Notes under the pieces: model-generated
The model's input: the letters and a program-made list of their open reading frames with translations, nothing else
The model's database searches: none
Told to the model about the DNA's origin: nothing
Made by a program: the position numbers and the translations under genes
In this document: positions 13,517 through 27,500 of the stretch, piece by piece
How positions within the stretch are numbered: the stretch's first letter is position 1
How the letters are laid out: each line of letters opens with the position of its first letter
From: Saccoglossus kowalevskii
Lineage: Eukaryota; Hemichordata; Enteropneusta; Harrimaniidae
DNA length: 64,000 nucleotides
Assembly: GCF_000003605.2 (NCBI RefSeq)
Contig: NW_003142798.1
Coordinates: 851,768 to 915,767 of the forward strand
Direction of reading: 5' to 3'

Positions 13517-13630
13517 CACTTGAGGGCAGTATATCAATAATAATAAACAAACTCAGTCCAACACTAGATGGCAGTATATTGGCAGGAATAAAAAACTTCA
13601 TTTGAACACTAGAGGGCAGTACATTGACAG
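13517..13630 (+). promoter_or_regulatory. Three-unit 45-bp tandem array with CTCF-like motifs
   Basis: Motifs CACTTGAGGGCAG (13517), CACTAGATGGCAG (13562) and CACTAGAGGGCAG (13607) sit exactly 45 bp apart in the same orientation, each followed by TA(T/C)AT. The second and third match the CTCF core CASYAGRKGGCRS at every position; the first has one mismatch. A weaker AGGGCAATATATTG lies just upstream near 13490. The motif match is seen; binding or insulator function is inference. Confidence 0.45.
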
Positions 13631-15388
13631 AAACTCCTGAAGTTTTACCTGTACCAGTATTAGTTCAGACTAGAGAGGTGAGCTATGTTTTTGATATGAA
13701 TTAATACATTTTGCTGTTGACAGATCTTCAACAAACTTGACCGGTATTTGCCTTTCATATCAAAAACTAATTAATTATGGCAAGTTGTGTCCAACTTTTT
13801 AAATTCAGGAGAAATATTAGATGATACCTAAGAAGGAATATTGTTACATTATTGCTGTCGCCATTTCTCATGACCAGGCAGTAATATCTCCCATTATATT
13901 CTGTGTAATCGCCTGTTACTACTGAAATGCTACACCATATAATTATGTTAATTTGTCCTGCAGTCTTGTTGTTAAAACTATATTTTGATCGAACTACGCA
14001 AGCTGAACAGAAATGAAAATTATCCGAGCAAATTAAAAATAAATAAATAATAATTTAAAGAACTGAAAATAAAACCACAAATGAAATATGTAGTCCTGTA
14101 TGACGTGTAGTCCTGTTCACATGTGAATAAAATTTTAAAAAAATGGAAATAAAATCTACAGCATTGCTTTGATACACACAGTAACATATTGTGGGAGAGA
14201 TAATACCTTGTGAACTAAAAAATAAACAATATATTACTGGAAAACGTTCAACCATCATAGTCGTTGTGCAACGTACAAATAATTTTTTTTAATTTTTTTT
14301 TTCACGCATTGTATGCGTCACATGGAACCAATTTTAAACATCACACATTTACATCGGTGCTTGAATTTTCACATGTAATACCGGGTATATATCAACAGTT
14401 TTATGAAACCAAATTTAAAAAAATTAAATTTGACTGAAATATAATTGGTAATAATGATGCATGTTTTATTAACAATATACCTTGTTGAGAGAACACAATA
14501 AATAGAACTCAGTTACCCAACTGTAAATTCATATGTAATAATTCTTGGCAAGTTGATTGGCATTATAAACAATTCCTTGAATATACTTTTGAAAATTATG
14601 TAATAACAGGTAAGTAAAGAAATATAATTTTTATTCCAATTTGCATTTATTAACATGGCTGCCTTCATCTCTCCGAATGCAGCAAATAACTGGAGGCAGA
14701 GAAACCAGTCAAAAACCCCCATCTGGAATCTCCAAAGATTTAACAAAAAAAATTTGTTTTTGAATCGAGGCTGCATATTATCATAGTAAAATGACCTGGA
14801 ATAGCATTTATAAAATTATGAAAAAATGATTATTGCTAATTTTACCAACATGAACTTGCAATAGAGTTTTAAATTTTACAACATTTTTGTAAACTTTCAA
14901 AGATGCCTGTGATATGGTATTGACATGGCCAACACAAAACTTAAACTGTTACAGAAAAATCTCTTCATATTTTTGCTGGATGGAATTGAATCAACATCAA
15001 TTAACACACCTATGCACAAACGCCACTTCCCAGACAGCCATCTTTTGGAGAAGCTTCTTGCAGTCTGGACAGTGGTGTTTACATGAAAGCAAACTTAAAA
15101 TACCCATTCATGATTGTTTAAAGCAATTTTTTGTTTATGCTATACCAGTGCATTATAAAATTAAAATTGAATGGATTCATAATTGCTGAATAAGCCTCTA
15201 GTTATATAGTTATGTAAATATAAAGGGATAAATGATATAGATGTCTGTTTGTTGCCATGGAAACTACACATGGCCTTTAGGCTTCTTCTTTTGAAGAGTA
15301 CACTTTTTGGGGGTTTCAGATTTTGAAACCTTTTTATTTTAGACACTTGCACTTTGAATGTGAGGCATGTGATGAGAAACATACATTT

Positions 15389-15394
15389 TTTTAT
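15389..15394 (-). terminator. Candidate polyadenylation signal of the TMEM130-like gene
   Basis: TTTATT on the plus strand (AATAAA on the coding strand) 11 nt after the stop codon. A second copy at 15333-15338 is the likelier functional signal given the closeness of the first. Confidence 0.35.
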
Positions 15395-15405
15395 TACAAA
15401 GATGC

Positions 15406-15517
15406 TCAAAGTATTTCCAAGAATGACTCGTATTTTGCTGCAGTTGTTTTGTACTCATTAATCAGCGGACTTCTCTCTTTTTTCTTTGCCCAGAATGGAA
15501 ACCATGATGGAGATGAA

Positions 15518-15550
<33 letters not shown>

Positions 15551-18500
15551 ACCGGTGACGTAGAGGGGGACCGTTTATTTGAGATGCTTCCCATAAAGTC
15601 AAAGTCGGCTACTTCCACATGTCTCATTCTGCGAGCCCTCACAACCTGGTATGAGGCAAAGAGGACGACAACGATTGCACCAACTGTAGTTAATCCAGCA
15701 AAAGTCGACACTGAAGCAGTTACTGCAGGATCTGGTGGTTTAGGCTCTGAATTAATGACAGAAATATATGAATTTGCAATCATCTTTAAGGACTTCTAAT
15801 AATTTTAAATAAATGAACATTTTCACAAATCATCAAAAAATGAGCTAATTTTTAGAATAAAATCAAATAAAATCAAAAAGAATAAAATTGTCATTTTGAA
15901 ACATAACTGCATAAAAGCAAAATGAATCAACAATATTTGTCTCCATCAATAATGCTTGTAGAAGTGAAGCATTCTGGGAATCTATAAAATCAAATCCATA
16001 AAATAATAGTCAGGTTTGTTTTATAATTTTGAATAAAGTTTGTGTGATAAAATGCAGATTGAGTCTCACCTTCCTTGACACTGACTTCAAAAAGGGCAGT
16101 AATGTTGCTGCTGACATCATTGGTTGCTAGGACACGCAAACAATGGCTTCCAGTTGAGTTGTAGTGGTTCACCAAATGAAATTCACACTTTTCAGTTATT
16201 TTTTGACAGATAACTGGTTCGGACTCATTCACAGATATTTCACAGTTATCAGTTGAGAAATACCAACACAGATTGATTGGTAAACTAGAAAAAAAAATGC
16301 AAATTCAATTTTTGAGAAATTTATTAAAACAATTATACAGAACTATATTTTTGAAGTTGATTTTTTGGTAGATCACTACATTTGTATATTTTCTCAAATA
16401 CAATATATTTTCATTTACTGGAAATCATACTACTGCCAAATTAGATTTAAAAATGCTGAAATTTTTTAGTTTAGGTACCGATGCAGTTTATTTTGCAGCA
16501 AATTTTGACAAATTTCACTTTTTTTCATTTTTTATGGCATTGTATGAAATCATTAGTTGAACTCTGTTAAATCCAATGGCGATGTAAATCAGCATATATT
16601 TTTACTTAACTATAAAATATGCAAATTAGCAATTATCTCAGCATATTTTTACTGCACATCCCAGAATTTTAAACAGAATTAGCTCCTAGATGCTTTGACC
16701 TTTTCTTTTGAAATTTTCACAAATGATTGACATCTTGAAAACGCCGTCGGGTCATTGTTTTTGGTTGAATAGTGTTACAACAATCGTACAGACGATAAGC
16801 CTGGGTGTTAATTTATGCATAAACTTGAAGTAGTGAAATTTGAGCTGCTGCCCTGCAATATTGACAACTGGTAGACAGTTTTCAAGACGGCACTTTCTTC
16901 ATAGTAAACAGATGTACCCGTAAACCATTTTTGACAGGAAACAGAGGCATGGTTTAGAAGCTAATTTTTTTTTTTTAAATAATTTTTGACCAAAAAAAAC
17001 ACATTTTTGTGCATATTTCAAACTAGTCTCCATAAAAAACATACTTACACAATTTTAAAATTCATACAATAAGCTTTCTGAAAAAAAATGGTTTTGTAGA
17101 CAAGGGAGGTCCTTGGTTGCCTAATTAACTAATTAAAATACCTGTCAGGTAAACTGCATGTCTACCTTAAGCTTACACTTTATAATATAAAAAACACATA
17201 TTTAATTATAATCCCTATGTTCTGTGCATTGTGCTTTAAATAAAAGATTACCAGCTTCTGTGTGAACCTAGTTCAGAATGTTCATGAAAAAAAAGACACT
17301 TTTCTATCATTAATGACAGCACTATAACTAGCAAGTTATTTATCTCCAGTTCCACTTCTCTCCCATTGACACTAAAGAGTTCCTGACCTGAGAAACATTT
17401 TAAATCAATTATAACTCAAAAAATATCTAGGATACATACTACTGTAAAATCTGTATTAGAAACCACGGTTTCTATTAAAATGGTACAATATGCAACAGAA
17501 GGGATGCGGCTTCTAATACAGATTTTACGATACCAGTAATCTAAGAATGATATTTCATTCAAAATCAGTTAAATTTCTCATTTGAATATTAATTTAATAT
17601 ATATTTAAACAAATTACACAAAAATGTTAAAATTTATGCCTTGTAAATTATAACTTTTAGAGTATGTATAACCTGACACTGAATCACACAAGATCTCACA
17701 AAGAGGTGGAAATTACTTTTTTAATTTCTATTATAAAACCTTAAATTGTCAAGATTTAATTTTAACTCAACTTTCTTACCTTCCATTACATAACACTGTG
17801 TAGTTATTCTGATGATTCACTATAGTGTTATGGACGCCTAAGATGGACACATTGTAAACAGAATCTGTGAAATAAACAAGATAAACACAGTTGGTGTGAG
17901 TTGAAGTGTTACAGTTGTCATGCTGCGTGTGTTCAAATTGTGAATGTGTGAACAAACAGCGTGTTTTACATGCATGGTATATGTTGCAATGGGACCTATA
18001 TCAAACATAATGCGACGCAACGACTGTATAGAACTGAGAAAACGCATCTATGAGCATTTGTATTTGTTATTAAAGTGAGGGAGTCCGTCGTCAACTGCGC
18101 ATGCGACAGATGGTCATAGCGTGTCATTGTTTACAAACAAGCATCTACCCATGAGCCTTTGCAATTTTAGCATGTGTTGTTATCGTCGCTTAGGACTCAA
18201 TTCCTGCACTAATATTCTTAAGGAAAGATATCTTGTTTGGAACAAGTTGCTACAAGTGTAACACTGCTTTTAAAGTAGCAAAGTCATCAAGTGACATGTT
18301 TTGTGTAAACAAACAATCTACTATTTTACACGCGTCACAAAAGTCATATATTGAAAATGATGTGCAGCGACGAAAGGATTCTTTAATTAAATACAAATTT
18401 CAAATTCCCAGTGAAACTTAATTGGATGTCTTACTTTTTTACTAATGCAATTTACTAATACAATACTTAATTGTTTACCACTAAAAAAAATTTTGACATA

Positions 18501-21500
18501 CGTTCACACATTATTTTTAGGCCAAACAGACATTGTTTACTGGATTTTATTCAAAATTGTAATAGTTGTCAAGGTAGAAGCTTACTCATCGTCATAAATC
18601 GCACGAGAGTGTTAATTGCTTTATTATGTAAAATCATGAAACTACTGTCCCGTGGCACCATGAAATATTCTTTTGTGTGTTACAGTGACGTATTTTGAGA
18701 AATATTTTCCAAATATTTTTCGCTATTTTAAAAAAAATTCCATAGGACATCAAAAAGTACCCCATCATTCACAATATATAATTTTTTCAGCATATTTCAC
18801 CAGACTACAATTTGAGATATGATATGATATCTCTGCCATAGGAACCTATGGTATAGGTAATACCGTATTATCCTGGGCACGCGCCCCTCCCTGGGCAAGC
18901 GCCCACCCCCCTGTTTTCACAAGAAGTTACATGTTGGGGACATCCTCGGTTAAACGCCCAGGGTGATTTTTAGCCAAGAACGGGGGTCAACAATAAAGTT
19001 TTATTTGTCAAAAACGAACGCATTTGATTTATTTAAATAGTGTGTTTGTTACGGCAGTTCTCTTTTTGGAGTGTGCGGTGGCCCTGAAAAGGCCGTTTTG
19101 TTTGTGTTTTTACGTAAAAACTCATTGGATCTTAATGACGTAAGATGAACCACACAGCATGTGGCGCACACGTTCTGCTTTCTCTTCATTCACGATGAAT
19201 TCAATATTACAATAATCCATACCTTGATGAGTGGTTTGAAGCACTTAGCTTTGGTTTCAAAACGTAGCACTTCGCTGACTGTGAATCCATAACAGTGTGA
19301 GACATGAAATTGAACACAGCGCCCTCTTGAGACGATTTTTGATAATTTTGAGATTTTTCTGTGAAATGATTTTTCTGACATTGTAAACTGCCCTATTTTT
19401 GTAATTTCATTATCTTTGATAATGCAATGCTTGGATTTAATACTATTTTTATCAGAGAACAATTTCTTCATTTACTTTCTTTTGACCGGTCAAAGGTCAT
19501 GTTTCAGCCATCTGTCCATTTTTGAATGTTGTCTTCTGCTAGGTTGGCGGAAGATTCTTCTTCTTTTCTGAGTTAATATTGGCCATCAATCATTCATTTT
19601 GATGCCAATGTCACTGGTAAGCAATGTATTTTATATTGTATTTTCTTCAGCATTGTATTTCATGTTTTTTATGAGAAATTCACATTTCAAGTTTGTTGAC
19701 AGATTTTATACATGGCGTCTATGGACTGCAAGATTTATTGAAATTTGTTATTGTTCTTTATGATATAGAACAAGATACTTATGAACTCCTGATGACATTT
19801 GAGTGATACTTGATGCATTTTCTAACCACGCACTTTATGATTTCATATTTTATGACTGTTTTGATGTAAATTTGATTTAGTGTATAATTTATGCATTTTC
19901 ATCTCGTGCCTAGACTGTTAGCTGAAACTGAACTACACTATTTGATTGAAGCTGTTTACAGTGGCGGTTGTCTAGACTGAGTCAGGGTATGTTTTGATTG
20001 TGTACTTTTTGTGGGATTATTTATATACTGTTGAATACTTTATTTTCGCTTGGAATTTATTTTCGCTATTTTCGCTGAACGGATGTTTCTGTGAAAATAA
20101 AATCCAGCGAATATACTTTTTTTCCTATACTTCACATTAAACTCATCAAAAATCAGTGAAAATAAATTCCACACAAAACGCCCAAAAAGCCTTTTCAGTG
20201 AAAATTAATTCCAGCGAAAATAAAGTATTCCACAGTAAATGTTTTCTTTATTTACATATTTATAGTATTGTTAACTATTGTGAACCATACAATATATTTT
20301 CTAGTGAGGTTACTTACTTTATGTGTTATTCTGATGTTGTCAACAGCATATAAACACCTTGTTTATATTGTTGACAATATTGACAGCCTATTTGGCATAG
20401 CATTGAATGGTAATGTGCCTCTTGTGTATATTCATGTATTTATGTTGTGTATATTTATGTATTTATGTTGTGTATATTTATGTTGTGTATATTTATGTAT
20501 TTATGTTGTGTATATTTATGTATATTTATGTTGTGTATATTCATGTATTTATGTTGTGTATATTTATGTTGTGTATATTTATGTATTTATGTTGTGTATA
20601 TTTATGTATTTNNNNNNNNNNNNNNNNNNNNNNNNNNNNNNNNNNNNNNNNNNNNNNNNNNNNNNNNNNNNNNNNNNNNNNNNNNNNNNNNNNNNNNNNN
20701 NNNNNNNNNNNNNNNNNNNNNNNNNNNNNNNNNNNNNNNNNNNNNNNNNNNNNNNNNNNNNNNNNNNNNNNNNNNNNNNNNNNNNNNNNNNNNNNNNNNN
20801 NNNNNNNNNNNNNNNNNNNNNNNNNNNNNNNNNNNNNNNNNNNNNNNNNNNNNNNNNNNNNNNNNNNNNNNNNNNNNNNNNNNNNNNNNNNNNNNNNNNN
20901 NNNNNNNNNNNNNNNNNNNNNNNNNNNNNNNNNNNNNNNNNNNNNNNNNNNNNNNNNNNNNNNNNNNNNNNNNNNNNNNNNNNNNNNNNNNNNNNNNNNN
21001 NNNNNNNNNNNNNNNNNNNNNNNNNNNNNNNNNNNNNNNNNNNNNNNNNNNNNNNNNNNNNNNNNNNNNNNNNNNNNNNNNNNNNNNNNNNNNNNNNNNN
21101 NNNNNNNNNNNNNNNNNNNNNNNNNNNNNNNNNNNNNNNNNNNNNNNNNNNNNNNNNNNNNNNNNNNNNNNNNNNNNNNNNNNNNNNNNNNNNNNNNNNN
21201 NNNNNNNNNNNNNNNNNNGTTGTGTATATTTATGTATATTTATGTTGTGTATATTTATGTATTTATGTTGTGTATATTTATGTATTTATGTTGTGTATAT
21301 TTATGTATTTATGTTGTGTATATTTATGTATTTATGTTGTGTATATTTATGTATATTTATGTTGTGTATATTTATGTATTTATGTTGTGTATATTTATGT
21401 ATTTATGTTGTGTATACTGATTTGTATTATTTATTTATTATACACAGGTTTTGTTTTTGCTTTTGTTTACACTGGTCCAGAAATAAAAAGAACAGGACAT

Positions 21501-24500
21501 TGCATTAAACTCTACCATCTTGTTTGTGTAATATTCTTGGCGTTACAACAGGAGCACAGTCAGCTGGCATCGGTGTCGCTGGGTGTATATGATAAAGGGA
21601 AGTTGTGCAACCAAATTTGCTGAGTTCGCAGTTTTTCGCCAATAAAAAAATAACTAAGGCAAAAACTCACGGTTTTTCAGCATTTTTGTAATAAAGACAT
21701 TATTCTCTATCAATAATCCGCCCAAAACAGGAACATTTCTACTAATTCTTGTGTTTTTTCGACGTTTTTTGAAAAACCTGCGATTAGACTGCGAAAATAG
21801 AACATTCTGGAGGGGGTGAAACGGAAGAGCCAAACTTAACGTGTAAAAATAGAACGCATATTTTGACCTCTACGTGGCCAACCAATGGCTGGACACGGAT
21901 ACGTTTGCGGTCGTTGCCAAAAAGCCCTGTACAAAGTGTACCGGTACGAAAGCATTCCTTTATTTGACATTATCATATGATCACAAAAACAACTTTTTAA
22001 AATCTTTTTTGCGGTGGTCCTCGGGTAAGCGCCCACCCCCAATTTTTCTCGATTTTGTATATTCTGGCCCCTGGGCGCGTGCCCGGGGTAATACGGTAAC
22101 ATTATATAATACTGTCAAAATGACCACTATCCTCTAAAATTCAACCAACATTTTCTCAAAAATTAAGACGATGACCCTCAACTTTTTTAACTCAATATCC
22201 TTATTTTGCCCATAAGTTCAATTTATTGAAAAATTAATAAATTCTGGGTAATTTTTGTTTATGAGTAAGTTTCTCCTTCAACACATCAGATTTCTGCTTT
22301 CAGCATGTATTTGGGCAATTTGCAGTGTCAACTAATAAAGTGACAGTAAGCCTTTACTCTTGGGTATATGTCACATGTTTAAACCCTTTAGCAGGAGAAT
22401 TTGACACTGCTGTAAAAAAAAGACTAGCATTACTGAATTGTACTTACCCAATAAGTTAATAGTTTGGCTAAACTTTCCAGTCTTAATTGTTTCCCATATA
22501 GAGTGTTTTGTGGCAGGTAAGTCTGCTGTTATGACAACGACCACAGGATAGAAAGCCGGCTTTGAATAAGTATGTGAAACTCTAGGCTAGAAAGAAAAAA
22601 AAAGTCAAAGAAATCATTAGAATAAAAATTGTCTATAATGTAATACCGGTACCATAACTAGTGCAAATAAATTCATTCCTCAAAAACACTAAAAAAAATA
22701 ACAGATCATTTTATTTAGAACACACAATTTTTTTTTTGAGTGCTTTATTTGGAATTTGTTTCAAATTACTCTGCTGATGGCATTCACATGAATTTCTGAT
22801 TGGAAAGGATCCATGGAAAGTCCCCATATGGCACATCCACCCCAATGTATTTAAAAAAAGGGCAACATTTTCGTGGCTATTTTTTTTTGCATAGTCTACA
22901 TTATTTTCGATGTGATTGAAATGTTGAAACGTGAATAATATAGCATATTTTAAAATGAGCATAGACCGGGTGTAAAATTAGAGTGAATGTCAAACCAAAA
23001 TTAGTCGATGCTTGGCCAAACTGTGGTGTTTCAATGATATAAAGTCTACTGAACAATATATATTTCAAGCGATACAAATTCCAGACTGATTTGAACTTTG
23101 ACTGAAAAAGTTTTCTGTTTATCACACCATGAATGTGTTTTTGGTCATCACAAAATAGTTTTGTTCATGAATCTTAATTGAAATCTGAATTAATATATCC
23201 CTGATTGCACACCAATCTAAGAACAACAATACTCTACTTGTATTATTAGCGAGAGAAAGATTGTGAGAAATAAACTACATTCTACAACATAACAACACTG
23301 GTATTTAGTGTTGAATATGTCACATACATCATAAAAACATAAATACCATCCTTAAAGTGCATGTTACCTATACAAACATGTGACGACAACTTAAAATTTA
23401 ATCTACACAAGTACAGTTCTCTGTAGTATATCTTTGACATTTTTTCGTAAAAAATAACATCACAATAAAAAAATGTGTTTAATGGGAAAATCTCAGGAGT
23501 ACCGAAAGTTTTTTTTTATGTGGAAATGAGTAAGCGATAGAATATGCCACTCTATAGTCTGTTGTGGGTGTGTGAAAAAAAAGCATTATTCCAAAAGCGT
23601 AAAAGTTGCTAAGGTTAATCTACCAACTAAATTACAGTACGTGTTGGTATTAGAACTGACTTGATGACAAATCCAATTCCCATGACGTTTGTGTTTAATC
23701 AATATTTCTGAATGTTCTTTGTCAACAGCAGTGACAAAACAAATCCCACAAGACACCACCTCGCTCTTATGATGTAAACTCACCTCTTCTGTAACCTTGG
23801 TATTATTATCGCCAAACTCCCACGAAAATAGCATTGAAGCATCGTCAAAATAGTGACTCGGATCATAAATATTGACTATATACTCAATACTGTTATTGGT
23901 GGCATACGTCCATTTTTTGTGCAGCGTTGAGTTGGGCTGGATGAGCTTCATATCGCCATTGATATATTCTATGAATGAAAGAACATTAGATATGAAATGC
24001 TAAACTCAATAGAATATGTGTTTAGTGTTACTGTAAAATCTGTATTAGAAACCGAGGCTTCTATTAAAATGGTACAATGCAACAGAGGAGATGCAGCTTC
24101 TATTAGAGCATCAACACATATGAGTAATGATGAATTTTTGGTTCTCAATTGTACAAAAAGAATTGGTGCAACTTCTAATACAGATTTTACGGTAATACTT
24201 ACCCCGGTAAGTGTGAATAAAAATGAATAATGTATTAAATGTAAGTGAAATGTATTAACGAGTTGTACTACTCGTACCTTCTAAAGTTACGACTCTTACT
24301 CTTGAAATTGGTGATAAATACATGCATAAAATACAAGCATATACCATTTTTTCACACAACAACAATTCATATACAGCATTACATTTTTACGTGTTTCGAC
24401 TTCACAGTGAATTATTTTTAGCGTCATATTTGAAGTAGCGTGCTCGATGCAAGAACAAATTTTGTTGGTTCAGTCAGGCAATGTGTGGACCAAAACATCG

Positions 24501-27500
24501 CCCACTATTTGATATATCGCCCATGGGCGGGGTTTAGGATGGGCAGGGTATCAGCGCAATCTAGTAGGAAGAAAATTGACACAGAATGAAATTTTATACA
24601 TCAGGAACTTTTTGTACTGTTGGCATGAAGGAATTTTACCTGACGCACAACAAACATTAACAGAAAACTATAAAGTAAATAATGAATAAACCAGTTTATA
24701 ATTACAAGACTTTTGAAGTTACGAGTTTTATCACAGTGAAAATTTTGTTGCAGTGATTCATTGGGAGTTTTTTAGACAGGGATGTCGCAGTGGCTTTCCA
24801 GAAATCTACTATAGTCGGTGTTAATTCCCTCAGATAATAGTTTACAGTATTGATGACAACTATAGAAATTTCAAAATAAACTTAATATAAATGCATTAAT
24901 AAAATACATTTGGGACTTAAACAAAACCTTTATTTACAGTGGCCCAATAAAGAAACGACTGAGTGGGTGATTCAAGCAGATTAGATAATGATTAGATTTG
25001 AAGTTCGTCTCACAGTCACAAGTAGCACATAACTGCCACACTCCAAACTTCAGGGGTCAAAGTTCAAGGAATACTTTAGAGTAATTTATTTGTGATAAAC
25101 TCTTCTGGTTCAATAGATCAAAGGGGCGTAAATTGTGTGTATACCTGTACAGTGTTCGCACAACATTGTCATTATGTAGAACACAATGATGTCATTTTTT
25201 TCTTTAATGGGAGTACTGGTAATTAACTTTTGCTTGTTTTAAAGGAAACTAAATTAACGGGTAACAATTTAAGAAAATCTAGCCAAGAATGCGACAAATA
25301 TTTGATCAATGGTTGATTTGAGTAAAAAGCAGTTTTCCTTCTTCATCTAATTAGTATTCAGTGTCCACACAAATCGAAACCGTCTTTCTCAATACACATA
25401 CCAACATAATGACATAAATATTTCACGAATAAAAACAGGAAATATTAGAATGTGAGCTTGATGGCACATTTATGTGGATGCATGTAAGGTAAACAGCAAT
25501 CAGTTGGATTACTGTAAAATGACTAATTTTCACTGGGTTTGAATTTCGCTTATTTACCATTTCAGGCATATTCAGTGGGTTTTAAATTCATAGTTTTATC
25601 ATTTAGATAAGGTGTTCTCTGCTAAATTTTTTATATTCACTGTATTTTAATTTAGCGCATTTTCAAGTCAGGGAAATAAGCAAAAATAAAACCCAGTGAA
25701 TAATTAATCCTTTTACAGTAGTCAATTTAATATGATATTAGAAATGAGTAGAAGCATAGCCGATTAGTGAAATGTACAAGCTGTAAAAAAATTTTTGACA
25801 AAACACAATCAGAATCACAATCGTTGTAAGAGGGGTATTTTCGTAAGCTGTAATCAATTGTTTTTATTTTTGTAATAATGTAATTTAAATAAATAAAACA
25901 CGTAAATTTGTATACATGGGTAACGTGTAAAATGTAATCAGCTAATTTATTTGTCTGTAATTTGTACAAAGATATTAATTTTTGTAAGCGTATAAAGCAT
26001 TTTCTGAATTGAATGTCGTAATTTCCAATTTTGATTCTTAAACTCAAATTATCAAAAAATATTATAAAAACATAAAATGTAATTAGGAATTTGCTTTATC
26101 TGTAAAGTGTAAAAAACTAATTTTTTTACTGTAAATGGAACTTTCATTTTATTTCCTGTAAAAACGTAAAATGCTGTTTTTATTTCCTGTAACCTGTACC
26201 AGCTATCCTGCCTTGCCCCCCTCTTTGTAATCATCATAAAGTGCCAGTATTTATAAGATATGGAAACGTTACTTATGTATTATCATAAAGATCTCCATTT
26301 GAGTTTTAGTCACTTATATTGAAATAATCAAAACATTACAAAATGAATGCAATCTATAAAACTACCCAATACTGTCGAGTTCATTACCATACTGCCTACT
26401 GATGCTATTTTTTACCATATATATCAATGATCCTATTTTTAGTGATCTAGTATACAATACATACAATTGTACATGTGCTGCATTATGTGCAACATCAAAC
26501 GTAAAAAGTAGATTTTATGTATTCTAAGGCTTAATGTGCTGTACACATTTGAGGATGGTCAATTTTGATTAAGTTAGGGAGTCTCAACACTATATTCCCC
26601 TTTAAATGATCCACATTTCAACATTGACAGCATTTGGTCTGCGCCATTCATGAGAAATTTTGCAATGAACAGAAAATCACCTAAAGTGCAAATACGATGT
26701 ACTAATTAATGCACATGAGTGATTCTGTGAAAAAAATTGTAGTAACACTTTTTACAGAGTGACCAAAATGGTAGCCAATGTAATTAAAATTATCAAGAGG
26801 TGTGTTGTAAAATTTGTCTCTGAGAGGCAAACAATGACTTTGTAAAGGCAAGTATAAATTCATTTGAAAAATATCATGAAGCATCACTGTCCAATCAGAT
26901 TTCAGTTCTGATTATAATGATAATCATGAAATATCCACAGATAAGAAAATGATACTAGTTTGTGCAATATGATTGGATTACTAAAATTTGCAAACATGCT
27001 ATTACTAAGTCTTTTAATAACCTCAAAATCTTTTCACCATATTCTATCTGCGTGAAAGAATTTTCAAAAATAGCAGAATGAAGGAAATTGATTAATATGT
27101 GTCTAAGAAATGACTTTGGAGACAAACGAATGCATGAACGCAAGTCAACGAATCAATAATAACCAACACAGCTAATAACACTGCGATACAAACCATTGTA
27201 AACCCTACCTGTAATAGTGAATGGACTTTTCCCATTTAAAACTTGTCCAGACATATCAATAAAAGATTTCTCGCGAACTTGTACCCGCATATCGTGAGTC
27301 TTGCCCAAAACGCTACTCTTCTCGTACTTTCTACTAAAATTTGTCTGTAAACCTCCAGTATAAACTGCATATGTTCCTGTGTCGTCTCTCCACCAGTAAC
27401 TAAACTGAGGATCATCTTCTCTGTATCCATGGTTACTTCTATCCAATGAAATCTTTGCAAAGAACGTTACATTGGCACCAAGGATGACAGGACTGTCATT

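Larger units (their letters stand above)
11086..15405. other. Region between convergent genes; no gene recognised
   Basis: Holds the 3' end of the FBXW10-like gene on the left and the 3' UTR of the TMEM130-like gene on the right. It contains a MITE (12417-12567) and a three-unit tandem array with CTCF-like motifs (13517-13630). Short open frames (11639-11836, 13121-13327, 14055-14258, 14513-14776, 14914-15189) have unremarkable AT-driven translations and no splice context. Confidence 0.55.
18863..22096. mobile_element. Large non-autonomous TIR element in a TMEM130-like intron
   Basis: Left end CCGTATTATCCTGGGCACGC and right end (reverse complement) CCGTATTACCCCGGGCACGC are imperfect inverted repeats of about 26 bp, with TA at both outer edges, as for Tc1/mariner-type target duplications. 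Subterminal GCGCCCACCCCC blocks occur near both ends in direct orientation. The 3.2-kb interior contains no transposase frame I can recognise; it holds a nested family A MITE, a minisatellite and the assembly gap. Two separate short elements that share these ends remain possible. Confidence 0.5.

Noticed and set aside
15323-15799. 158-codon plus-strand open frame with an Asp run
   Set aside because: Antisense of the TMEM130-like last exon. The Asp run is the GAT microsatellite read on the other strand.
20268-21623. Three overlapping long plus-strand open frames (about 340-450 codons)
   Set aside because: They consist of minisatellite repeats and N bases; the repeat unit simply lacks stop codons.
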